64,000 nt of DNA from positions 1 to 64,000 of the forward strand of contig CAZSRX010000012.1 of NCBI GenBank assembly GCA_964609675.1, read 5' to 3'. Numbering within the stretch: the stretch's first letter is position 1; each line of letters begins with the position of its first letter. Shown here in pieces: positions 28,482 through 36,282 of this stretch. The position numbers were made by a program, and so were the translations under genes. This DNA comes from CAZSRX01 sp964609675 [NCBI: uncultured Bacteroidota bacterium] (GTDB lineage: Bacteria; CLD3; SB21). Under the pieces are notes generated by a model, which had not been told where the DNA came from, did not search any database, and saw nothing but the letters and a program-made list of their open reading frames with translations.

Positions 28482-29006
28482 ATGTTAAATTATATTCTGA
28501 AAAATTACGGTCTTATAGCCGATATCTTAGGCATCGCTATATTAACAATGGTATTTAGTTGTGATAATTTGCCCTATCGTTCTCGGGAAGCTCCGTTCTA
28601 CAATGGCTTTGAAAGATTGCGCTGGGGTTCCGGGCTTGAACAACTGGATTCGATGGTAACGCATGACTCTTCATGGAATAAAATATCGATTATGGCCGCT
28701 TCATCAGGTTCGGGTATCAGTTGCATCGTCCAGAACAAGGGGCAGATTTATTATCTGGATTACAATGCTCTGCGCCAGCTTTACGCGGTTAATTTTATCG
28801 TTTTGCGCGATTCGTCGGGAAATATGGATACGCTGGTAAGACAGCTGACAACCCATTACGGTCCGGCCGATATTTCGCGACCGCAACCCAGTTATGAAAA
28901 ATATATCTGGTCGGTAAACGATCCTACCTGCGCTCTGGATATTCAACTGATTGCCACCGAGCGCCAGTTTGCCTTTCATATACGTAACTTATCCATATCG
29001 GAGTAA
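28482..29006 (+). CDS. Predicted lipoprotein heading the chemosensory operon
   Basis: 174 residues. The N-terminal 27 residues form a lipoprotein signal with the Cys in TMVFSCDN. The mature part is not recognised; it contains LRWGSGLEQLDSMV and a repeated beta pattern. The stop is 2 bp before the first cheW start, so it is almost certainly co-transcribed with the receptors, which suggests an envelope component of the same sensory pathway. No Shine-Dalgarno sequence is visible at the ATG. Confidence 0.65.
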   Translation: MLNYILKNYGLIADILGIAILTMVFSCDNLPYRSREAPFYNGFERLRWGSGLEQLDSMVTHDSSWNKISIMAASSGSGISCIVQNKGQIYYLDYNALRQLYAVNFIVLRDSSGNMDTLVRQLTTHYGPADISRPQPSYEKYIWSVNDPTCALDIQLIATERQFAFHIRNLSISE

Positions 29007-29008
29007 CT

Positions 29009-29533
29009 ATGGACGCCTCGCGTTTTGATCCCAAGGATTTACTTAACCAGATTAAACAACGGCAGCAGGACGAAATTATAGACGTGGATGAGGAAACGGA
29101 GCAGTTAGTGATTATTAGCGTTGGCAATGACTGGTTTGCCCTCCACGGGCGGTATGTGAAAGAAATCCTTCCGGATATGCCGATAACATTTGTGCCCGGA
29201 CTGCCTGATATTTTCCTCGGGCTGGTCAATGTACGCGGCGAACTGGAATCGGTCGTCGATATGGCAAAAATCCTTCAAATACCGGATGCGCGGGTTAATG
29301 AACTCAACCGGATTCTTATTCTTCGTGAAGAAAATTCATCTTCCGGATTTCGGGTGGATTATGTGCACGACATCATTGATCTTCCCAAATCACGGATTGC
29401 ACCGGCGCTGAACGTAGCCGATACCGCGCGCAGCCGGTATTTTATTGGTGAATTTGAAAGAGCGTCCCGCACCGTGCTGGTTCTGGACGCGTCCCGTTTG
29501 TTGCGTACCGTTCTGCAGGATGAAATCGCATGA
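29009..29533 (+). CDS. cheW: CheW chemotaxis coupling protein
   Basis: 174 residues. A charged N-terminal tail of about 35 residues precedes the CheW fold. QLVIISVGNDWFALHGRYVKEI starts the domain, and GLVNVRGELESVVDM is the conserved loop that contacts receptors and the kinase CheA. CheW links receptors to CheA at the membrane array. GGAG lies 7 bp before the ATG. The stop overlaps the next gene by 4 bp. No cheA is in the window. Confidence 0.88.
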   Translation: MDASRFDPKDLLNQIKQRQQDEIIDVDEETEQLVIISVGNDWFALHGRYVKEILPDMPITFVPGLPDIFLGLVNVRGELESVVDMAKILQIPDARVNELNRILILREENSSSGFRVDYVHDIIDLPKSRIAPALNVADTARSRYFIGEFERASRTVLVLDASRLLRTVLQDEIA

Positions 29534-29985
29534 TTTTTGCGCCGACGCCAGAAATACAGACGACAACCCAGACTGAGACCGGCGCCACCGTGCTGGAAGC
29601 GCTGGTGTTTACCATCAAGATGAATTATTTCGGGATACCGGTTAACCAGATAGAGAGCATTCAATCATTGCCGGAAGATACGGTGCCGGCATCGGAAGAA
29701 AAGATTGACAGGATTCTGGGCTTTACGGAAGATTGCTTCTACCTGTTTCCGTCAAGAATAACATTCAAATCCGGACTCCATTCGGAGTATGCCTCACGAA
29801 CCATGATTATTGACGGTCTGGTGGGTATTTTTGAATTTCGGCTGAATCATCTGTTGCTTTTACCGAAAGCCATTGAATCCCGTCTATCCAATTCTCTGAT
29901 TTGGGCGGCCGCACGATTGGAAGAACAGGGTCTCAGAGATTTAGTTCTTTTGCTCAATTTTAACCGACTTGCATCCGCGTCATGA
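29530..29985 (+). CDS. Divergent CheW-like protein
   Basis: 151 residues; translation is coupled to the upstream cheW by a 4-bp overlap (ATGA). EALVFTIKMNYFGIPVNQIESI resembles the first strands of CheW, and the length fits, but the conserved N-x-RG-x3-P/V loop of CheW is replaced by ILGFTEDCFYLFPSRI, so contacts to receptor or CheA are likely altered. It could be a second coupling protein with a modified interface, or a CheW-fold protein with a different partner. The CheW-like call rests on fold pattern and position. Confidence 0.6.
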   Translation: MIFAPTPEIQTTTQTETGATVLEALVFTIKMNYFGIPVNQIESIQSLPEDTVPASEEKIDRILGFTEDCFYLFPSRITFKSGLHSEYASRTMIIDGLVGIFEFRLNHLLLLPKAIESRLSNSLIWAAARLEEQGLRDLVLLLNFNRLASAS

Positions 29986-29998
29986 AACGAAAACCGGT

Positions 29999-31177
29999 AT
30001 GATAAAAAGACATCTATCAATTATTGCGCGTGTGATAACGGCCTGTATCATTTGTGTACTGATGGCCATCACGGCGTGCGCGGGAATAAATGCCGCCGGT
30101 CTGGACACAGGCCTTAAAGTCATTTTAATGGCGGCTGTCATCGGATTTGCGCTGATGGGTTTGGGGGTCTATTTACATCACATTTTCATGCCGTTCTACG
30201 AATTGATGGATATGCTCCAAATGGCATCGCCGGAGCATCTGGTGAAACATTCCTGGCCGCTGGAAGAGCCGCCACCCGGCGACTGGCAGTTGTTATACCG
30301 CCGAATGCATGATATTTTTATAACCGTGCGGCATGTCATTGAAAAAGAGCAAGCAAAGATCGAACAGGTTAAAACACAACACGATCAGATTTTAGGACAG
30401 TTAACTCGCTGGCTTTCGGCTCACGATCAGCATATTCGCCTAATTGAACAATTCGGGGAACAAATAGCCGCGACAGACGAATGGCTGAAAAGCATAACAA
30501 ACGACCTGCAAAGTCTTCCGGAGCCGTTGAAACCCTGGTTGCAATTTTGGGAAACCCATCAGGATGAATTAAATGACGGTAAGCCGTCGCTTAACCAGTT
30601 ACAAAACCGGCATCTAGTCCGCCAGCAAACCATTCTCCAGTTAATGAATAAATTCAATGAAGTTCTGCTGTCGGTGAAACGGATTCATACCCTCAATGAT
30701 CAGACCAAACTGATAGCTTTCAATGCGGCTATCGAGGCCTCGACCTCCGGCGATGTCGGGCGGCGCTTCAGTGTGGTAGCTTCGGACATCAGGAAACTGG
30801 CGGAAAATGTAGAATATGCCGGCAAAGAAATCGGCGCCGCGGTTGAAGACATCCATCGTTTAGTCGGCGATATGACGGCTACTTTGGACGAAGATACCCA
30901 GCGCCTGAATGCCATCAGCAGATTGTATGAACAGATACTCGGGCAGTTTACGGAACTTAATATTTCCAGCCGGGAACTCGGAAGCCGTACCGACGGTTTC
31001 ACGGGGCTGATCGGCGAACTGCTGATGCCCATAATGAAACTGCGCCGCCAGCACCATGAAATGCTTCAATCCTCGCGACAGTCCGCTGAAGCTGTGGAAC
31101 AAGCCCTGAAGGCTTTAAAACAAATCCAGGAATATTTGCGCAACTCAACCATATTTAATTACGGGGAATCATCATGA
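29999..31177 (+). CDS. Chemoreceptor (MCP) without a periplasmic sensor domain
   Basis: 392 residues from the ATG at 29999, 13 bp after the previous stop; an in-frame ATG at 29969 would overlap that gene. Two TM helices (about 6-30 and 36-58) are joined by a very short loop, so there is no sizeable external domain. The rest is a coiled-coil signalling region. The tip reads NDQTKLIAFNAAIEASTSG: the Asn of canonical TNLLALNA is Lys, and the Arg involved in trimer contacts is Thr. Its stop overlaps the next receptor (ATGA). Confidence 0.85.
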   Translation: MIKRHLSIIARVITACIICVLMAITACAGINAAGLDTGLKVILMAAVIGFALMGLGVYLHHIFMPFYELMDMLQMASPEHLVKHSWPLEEPPPGDWQLLYRRMHDIFITVRHVIEKEQAKIEQVKTQHDQILGQLTRWLSAHDQHIRLIEQFGEQIAATDEWLKSITNDLQSLPEPLKPWLQFWETHQDELNDGKPSLNQLQNRHLVRQQTILQLMNKFNEVLLSVKRIHTLNDQTKLIAFNAAIEASTSGDVGRRFSVVASDIRKLAENVEYAGKEIGAAVEDIHRLVGDMTATLDEDTQRLNAISRLYEQILGQFTELNISSRELGSRTDGFTGLIGELLMPIMKLRRQHHEMLQSSRQSAEAVEQALKALKQIQEYLRNSTIFNYGESS

Positions 31178-32865
31178 GATTTGGCATCAAGCTATTCAGC
31201 ATCTTTATGGGTTTTTCGGTTCTGATCAGCGTGTTTCTGGTCGGCACGCTTTATTGGATGGTTTTCCGTCAGGCGGAAAATCACCTTAAATCACAGGTGC
31301 AGACGACCGCCTTGTCGCTGGCGCATACGATGAGCAGTTTCATTGACGGGGACAAGCACGCGCTCCTGATGCGGCCTGAAGACGAAAAAACCCCGGCCTA
31401 CCGCGAAATCCAGCTGATTCTCCGCAAGTTCCGCGATCAGAATCGCAATGAGAATATCTATGTGGAATATGCCTATACCAAAATACGCAGTTCTCCCGAT
31501 ACGATGATGTATATTGTTGATGCCCAGGAAGACGACGGCTCGATAGCGATGATTAATCCCGAAACCGGCGATACGACGTATAACTTCACGCCGATAGGCT
31601 CTAAAAGCAAGATCCGCTGGCAGAACGAATTTCATAAACCGGTTGTCAGCGATTTTTATACGGATGCCTGGGGGACGTGGATTACCGGTTGCAGTCCGAT
31701 TCGCAATTCCAGAGGCCAGATTGTGGGCTATGCTTATGTGGATATCAATGGAAAAAAAATCAACGAAGAACTGAACCGGATGAAACGTCGCATCCTGATT
31801 GTTTCGCTGTCGGCGTTTATTGGTGTTATCATTTTTTCCATGTTGCTGAGCTATACATTATCGCGCTATGTCAATCATCCTCTGCGTACGCTGCGTAACG
31901 GCCTGCAAAAAATCAAGGACGGCCATTTTGAGCATAAGGTGGCCATTCACACGCGCGACGAGTTCGAGGAGCTTTCGGATGCTTTTAATACCATGGCGGA
32001 CAACATGCAGGCCATGGCGATACAATTGTTGTCCAGTTCCAAAAAAATAGCCGATTGTTCGAATGAAGTTCTGACGATATCCAAGGATCAGGCCGCGACC
32101 TCCAGCGAGCAGTCCATTTCCGTGACCGAGACCACCGCGACGATGGAAGAACTAACCTCCACTTCCCGCTACATAGCCGATAATTCGGAATCCGTGGTGA
32201 CCATTGCCGCGGAGGCTCATGAAATCTCGCAGAAAGGGGTGGACTTAGCCGCTGTGACCAAAGCCAAGATGGAGGAAATCCGCCGCAAAAGCGAAAGCGA
32301 TGTCACCGAAATTACCGAGCTTGGTAAGAAAATGCAGAAGATCACGGATGTCATGGATATTATCAACAATATTACCGAGCAGACAAAGCTGATTTCCTTT
32401 AACGCCGCGCTGGAAGCGACCGGCGCCGGGGAAGCGGGGAAGCGTTTTTCGGTGGTGGCCGCGGAAATACGCCGCCTGGCCGAAAATGTTGCCGAATCCA
32501 CCGAGGAGATCAAATCGACAGTAATTGAAGTGCGTTCAGCCATGGATGCGCTGATTAAGAGTTCCCGTGAGAGCGCCGACAAAATCCATGAAGGCGTGGA
32601 ATTCGTCAATAAGGTGTCCGCCGTGCTTGGCAATATTCTGATTGCGGACCAGAAAACCACCGAGGCGGCCAAACAGATCTCGCTGTCCACCCAGCAGCAG
32701 CGTACCGCGAGCGAACAGGTGGTCACTACGCTTAAGGAAATCTCGGAAGGCGCCCGCCAGTTAGTCAAAGCCAGTAACCAGGCCGCGCTGATAGCGTCCG
32801 ATCTTAACGCGCTTTCGGAGGAATTAAAGAAAACGGTGGCTGCGTTTAAAGTAAAATCTAACTGA
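31174..32865 (+). CDS. Methyl-accepting chemotaxis protein with Cache sensor and HAMP
   Basis: 563 residues. TM1 about 8-30; a Cache-type periplasmic domain about 35-205 (YVEYAYTKIRSSPDTMMYIVD, then WGTWITGCSPIRNSRGQ); TM2 about 207-229; HAMP about 230-282 (RYVNHPLRTLRNGLQKIKDG); then the signalling coiled coil. The tip is TEQTKLISFNAALEATGAGE, again with Lys for Asn and no Arg, then AGKRFSVVA. Translation is coupled to the receptor before it. Probably the main sensor of this operon; ligand unknown. Confidence 0.92.
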   Translation: MRFGIKLFSIFMGFSVLISVFLVGTLYWMVFRQAENHLKSQVQTTALSLAHTMSSFIDGDKHALLMRPEDEKTPAYREIQLILRKFRDQNRNENIYVEYAYTKIRSSPDTMMYIVDAQEDDGSIAMINPETGDTTYNFTPIGSKSKIRWQNEFHKPVVSDFYTDAWGTWITGCSPIRNSRGQIVGYAYVDINGKKINEELNRMKRRILIVSLSAFIGVIIFSMLLSYTLSRYVNHPLRTLRNGLQKIKDGHFEHKVAIHTRDEFEELSDAFNTMADNMQAMAIQLLSSSKKIADCSNEVLTISKDQAATSSEQSISVTETTATMEELTSTSRYIADNSESVVTIAAEAHEISQKGVDLAAVTKAKMEEIRRKSESDVTEITELGKKMQKITDVMDIINNITEQTKLISFNAALEATGAGEAGKRFSVVAAEIRRLAENVAESTEEIKSTVIEVRSAMDALIKSSRESADKIHEGVEFVNKVSAVLGNILIADQKTTEAAKQISLSTQQQRTASEQVVTTLKEISEGARQLVKASNQAALIASDLNALSEELKKTVAAFKVKSN

Positions 32866-32886
32866 GACACCGCGAAAAGGCAGCAA

Positions 32887-33588
32887 ATGAAACGGCTTCT
32901 TTTGTTTGATATTGACGGAACGCTGATCCGTTGCGGTAAGGCCCCGCGTCAGGCCATCACCCGCGCCGTCGAAGAAGTATTCGGCACCCGCGGGAATATC
33001 GATACCTATTCTTTTTCGGGAAAAACCGACCCGCAGATTATCCATGAGGTAATGACGCAGGCATCCTTCAGCGCCGACGAAGTGCAAAACCGTATGGCAC
33101 GCACGCTCGACCGATATACCGAACTGCTCGATCAAACGCTAAAGCCGGACGATATCTCCGTACTGAACGGCATTCGTGAGCTTCTGGCGTGCTTTGACAG
33201 CCATCCGGATGCGTACCTGGGCCTGCTGACGGGTAATCTTTATACCGGCGCGCGCATCAAACTTTCGCGGGCAGGTCTGGACCGGTATTTTTTAAACGGC
33301 CACGCTCCCGTCGGGGCATTCGGCAGCGATTCCATGTACCGTGAACAATTGCCGGCTATTGCCGTACGGCGTGCCCTTGCAATCCACGGCATCGTCTTTA
33401 AAGATAAAGCGGTGGTGATCATCGGCGACAGTCCCTTCGACATCTTGTGCGGCCGCCATATGAACGTTCGCACCGTGGCCGTCGCCACAGGGTGGCATGC
33501 CCGCGACGAACTGATGCGTTACCACCCGGATATTTGTTTTGACGATCTGGCCGACACCGAACAGGTCGTTGCACAGTTGATGGCTTAG
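32887..33588 (+). CDS. HAD-superfamily hydrolase (phosphoglycolate phosphatase-like)
   Basis: 233 residues. HAD motif I LLFDIDGTLIRCG at the N-terminus; motif II in LLTGNLYTGARIKL; motifs III and IV around KAVVIIGDSPFDILCG. A helical cap lies after motif I, so it is a subfamily IA member acting on a small phosphorylated metabolite. AAGG lies 6 bp before the ATG. It follows the second receptor by 21 bp and precedes queF by 20 bp. The substrate is not known. Confidence 0.85.
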   Translation: MKRLLLFDIDGTLIRCGKAPRQAITRAVEEVFGTRGNIDTYSFSGKTDPQIIHEVMTQASFSADEVQNRMARTLDRYTELLDQTLKPDDISVLNGIRELLACFDSHPDAYLGLLTGNLYTGARIKLSRAGLDRYFLNGHAPVGAFGSDSMYREQLPAIAVRRALAIHGIVFKDKAVVIIGDSPFDILCGRHMNVRTVAVATGWHARDELMRYHPDICFDDLADTEQVVAQLMA

Positions 33589-33608
33589 AATGAACGAAAG
33601 TAAAAATC

Positions 33609-34046
33609 ATGAAAAAAAAGAGCGTTACGGAATTTACCGAAAAACCTGATTATAAGCTTTACTGGCAGGGATATGATGCCATACGGCCGGATCTGCTTGA
33701 AACCTTTGACTATGAATATCCGGGCCGGCGCAATGTGGTTACCATCAGCACCGATGAATTTACCGCGGTCTGCCCGTGGTCGGGATTACCGGATTTTGCC
33801 ATGATTAAGGTTATCTATGTTCCGGATAAGAAAATTATTGAACTGCGCTCGTTTAAATATTACCTCTTTTCCTATCGTTCGGTGGGTATTTTTCAGGAAC
33901 ATCTCACACAGCGACTTCTGGAAGATCTGGTTCGATGCTGTGATCCGCTTGAAATGACGGTCATCACCGATTATAATATTCGCGGCGGCATTCATACAAC
34001 CTCGGAAGCCTTTTACAAAAGGCGGCGGACAAATAAACGACGATGA
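33609..34046 (+). CDS. queF: NADPH-dependent 7-cyano-7-deazaguanine reductase QueF
   Basis: 145 residues, the short single-domain (Bacillus) type. The catalytic cysteine is C55 in FTAVCPWSGLPDFA with the partner D62. The QueF motif is EIIELRSFK-like (IIELRSFKYYLF, residues 76-87). It reduces preQ0 to preQ1 in queuosine synthesis for tRNA. No other que genes are in the window, and no preQ1 riboswitch was seen. The stop overlaps the start of the HD-GYP gene (ATGA). Confidence 0.95.
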   Translation: MKKKSVTEFTEKPDYKLYWQGYDAIRPDLLETFDYEYPGRRNVVTISTDEFTAVCPWSGLPDFAMIKVIYVPDKKIIELRSFKYYLFSYRSVGIFQEHLTQRLLEDLVRCCDPLEMTVITDYNIRGGIHTTSEAFYKRRRTNKRR

Positions 34047-35074
34047 ATAATATGAAAAATCCGAACCCGTTTGCTTCCGACCAGATACCGCGCCTGCTGG
34101 TGGTGGATGATCAGCCGGAGATGGTCGAACTGCTAAGCGACATTCTCAGCGAAGCCGGCTATGATATAGAATCGGCGACGACCGGCCGCGAGGCGCTGGA
34201 AAAAGTCAACCGCCGCCATCCGGACCTGATACTGCTTGATGCGATGATGCCCGGTTTGTCAGGATTTGAAGTAGCCGCCGCTCTGAAAAACGACACGGCC
34301 ACGCGATTGATTCCAATCATCATGCTTACAGGCTTATCGGATCTGGACGATAAAATCCGCGGGATTGAAGCCGGCGTGGATGACTTTATCGTCAAACCGT
34401 TTAATCGGTTGGAACTGCTGACCCGTGTCAAATCGCTGATCCGCATGAAGCAGTATACCGACGAGTTGGAAAATGCCGAAACGGTGATTTTCAGTCTCGC
34501 GCTGGCCGTGGAAGCCAAAGACGCCTATACCGAGGGCCATTGTCACCGGTTGTCGTATTACGGCGCCCAGTTGGCCCAGCGCATTGGGTTACCGCCGGAT
34601 CAGGTCCAGGCCGTGCGCCGCGGGGGCATTCTGCATGATATCGGCAAAATCGCTCTGCCCGACGCTATCTTGCAGAAACCGGCCCCGCTGAGCGAAGAGG
34701 AATTTATATGCGTCCGAGAGCATCCGGCCATTGGCGAAAAAATCTGCCAGCCGTTAAAGTCCCTCCGCGCGGCGCTGCCCATCATCCGTCATCATCATGA
34801 ACGCTGGAACGGATCCGGTTATCCCGACGGCCTGTCCGGCGAAACGATTCCGGTTACGGCGCGAATCATCGCCACGGTCGATCTTTACGATTCGCTCATT
34901 ACTCAACGACCCTACCGCGCGGCGCTGAACACCGTGGCGGCCATGGAAATCATGCGCGAAGAAACCGCTATGGGTTTATACGACCCGTTCCTCACCGCGG
35001 AGTTTATCCGCATGATTGAAAGCGAAAAACAAAACGACATCCAGTCTAATATAGTACCTTCCGTTAATCATTAA
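34043..35074 (+). CDS. Response regulator with HD-GYP c-di-GMP phosphodiesterase domain
   Basis: 343 residues. Receiver domain about 12-130 with VVDDQPEM, phosphoacceptor Asp in LLDAMMPGLSGFEV and Lys in VKPFN. The HD-GYP domain runs from 150 to 330: GHCHRLSYYG, GGILHDIGKIALPD, HHHERWNGSGYPDGLSG and DLYDSLITQRPYR. All metal ligands and the GYP motif look intact, so it should break down cyclic di-GMP when phosphorylated. Its place in the chemosensory operon suggests that receptor signalling changes the cyclic di-GMP level, an inference from context. Confidence 0.94.
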   Translation: MNNMKNPNPFASDQIPRLLVVDDQPEMVELLSDILSEAGYDIESATTGREALEKVNRRHPDLILLDAMMPGLSGFEVAAALKNDTATRLIPIIMLTGLSDLDDKIRGIEAGVDDFIVKPFNRLELLTRVKSLIRMKQYTDELENAETVIFSLALAVEAKDAYTEGHCHRLSYYGAQLAQRIGLPPDQVQAVRRGGILHDIGKIALPDAILQKPAPLSEEEFICVREHPAIGEKICQPLKSLRAALPIIRHHHERWNGSGYPDGLSGETIPVTARIIATVDLYDSLITQRPYRAALNTVAAMEIMREETAMGLYDPFLTAEFIRMIESEKQNDIQSNIVPSVNH

Positions 35075-35089
35075 ACGAGGCTAACCACC

Positions 35090-35833
35090 GTGCGTAAATA
35101 TCACCATACGTCCAAATCAAAAACACGTCATCAGGAAACCGCTATCAACATCAGCGACTATGCCTATCGCGCCGAAGAACCCTGGCGGTTGTTCCGTATC
35201 ATGGCGGAGTTTGTTGAGGGATTTGAAACGTTGAGCCGCATCGGACCGGCCGTATCGATTTTCGGTTCCGCCAGAATTAAACCGGGAACCAAAGACTATC
35301 AGATTGCCGAAGAGATCGGTTATTTGCTGGCGAAGTCGGGCTATGCAGTTATCACCGGCGGCGGACCGGGCATCATGGAAGCGGCCAATTACGGCGCCAA
35401 AAAAGCCGACGGGCAGTCCGTAGGACTCAGTATCAATTTACCTTTCGAAGATAAATCCAATCCCTACCTTACGGACGAATTGATTTTTAATTACTTTTTT
35501 GTCCGCAAAGTGATGTTCGTGAAATACGCCAAAGGCTTCATCGCCATGCCCGGCGGCTTCGGCACGCTGGATGAGTTATTTGAGGCTCTCACGCTCATTC
35601 AAACCCAGAAAATCAAACCCTTTCCCATAGTCATGATTGGACGCACTTACTGGAAAGACCTCATCGGGTGGATGAAAGATACGCAACTGCATCAAGGCAT
35701 GATTTCTGAAGTGGATCTCAAGCTATTTTTCGTAACGGACGATCCTAAAGAAGCCGTTCAGTATATTCTGGATTTCTATAAAAAGAGGCCCAAAAAAAAC
35801 AAAGCATCGGCTGCCGTGAACAAACGTCGTTGA
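35090..35833 (+). CDS. LOG-family Rossmann protein (TIGR00730-like)
   Basis: 247 residues with a GTG start. The family motifs are intact: SIFGSARIKPG, ITGGGPGIMEAAN near residue 85 and AMPGGFGTLDELFE near 145 (the PGGxGTxxE motif). Characterised relatives are nucleoside-5'-monophosphate phosphoribohydrolases (cytokinin-activating LOG, or purine-nucleotide hydrolases such as PpnN). The natural substrate in this bacterium is not known. It starts 15 bp after the HD-GYP gene and is the last gene of the operon. The C-terminal 20 residues are basic. Confidence 0.9.
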   Translation: MRKYHHTSKSKTRHQETAINISDYAYRAEEPWRLFRIMAEFVEGFETLSRIGPAVSIFGSARIKPGTKDYQIAEEIGYLLAKSGYAVITGGGPGIMEAANYGAKKADGQSVGLSINLPFEDKSNPYLTDELIFNYFFVRKVMFVKYAKGFIAMPGGFGTLDELFEALTLIQTQKIKPFPIVMIGRTYWKDLIGWMKDTQLHQGMISEVDLKLFFVTDDPKEAVQYILDFYKKRPKKNKASAAVNKRR

Positions 35834-36282
35834 ATGAATCACCTGATCTAATCTTTCTGCAGCCTTCGGCTGAAATGTGACCTACAGGTCTTTTGAATTG
35901 CGGCAACGCGGCGCCGCTTTTCAAGCGTCCCGACAAGCCGGAACGCAATCGGTTTTAATAATTGGATTACTGGCCGAGGCCATCCGGTTGCGTAGATACC
36001 ATATTTTAGAAAACATCATGAAAAAGAAATGTTTGTTCTGTTTGGTTTGTGTGATCTTTTCGAGGTATGCGCGCCCTGTGTGTAACTTCGCTCTGCGCGC
36101 AACCTAAAGGTTGCGACTACAGGGTATATGCACAAAGGGCATCACGGTGGCACAAATCCGTGAGGATAAATATTTGCCAAATTTTACGATTCGGCAAATC
36201 ATGTAACTTGATTTTAGTCCGCTTTTTTTCAATAATCCCATTGAAATCATTATCACCATTCATCCATTTAGGATTGTCCGTC
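35834..36282. repeat. Intergenic hairpin cluster (REP-like elements)
   Basis: 449 bp between two plus-strand genes with no credible gene. At least five inverted repeats follow each other: CAGCC-TTC-GGCTG at 35860-35872, GACCT-AC-AGGTC at 35879-35890, GCGGC/GCCGC at 35900-35917, a nested pair at 36074-36124 and ATTTGCC/GGCAAAT at 36172-36199, plus TCACGG/CCGTGA at 36142-36163. A short frame at 36018 begins MKKKCLFCLVCVIFS like a signal peptide and then runs into the hairpin at 36074, so it may be the start of a gene broken by repeat insertion. Confidence 0.55.
36074..36124. repeat. REP-like nested hairpin
   Basis: Inner stem CGCAACC / GGTTGCG (36098-36104 with 36109-36115) around TAAA, and outer stem CCCTGT / ACAGGG (36074-36079 with 36119-36124). 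The core GCAACCTAAAGGTTGCGACT resembles a short hairpin repeat often scattered between genes in FCB-group genomes. Only this copy of the core was found here. Confidence 0.55.
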
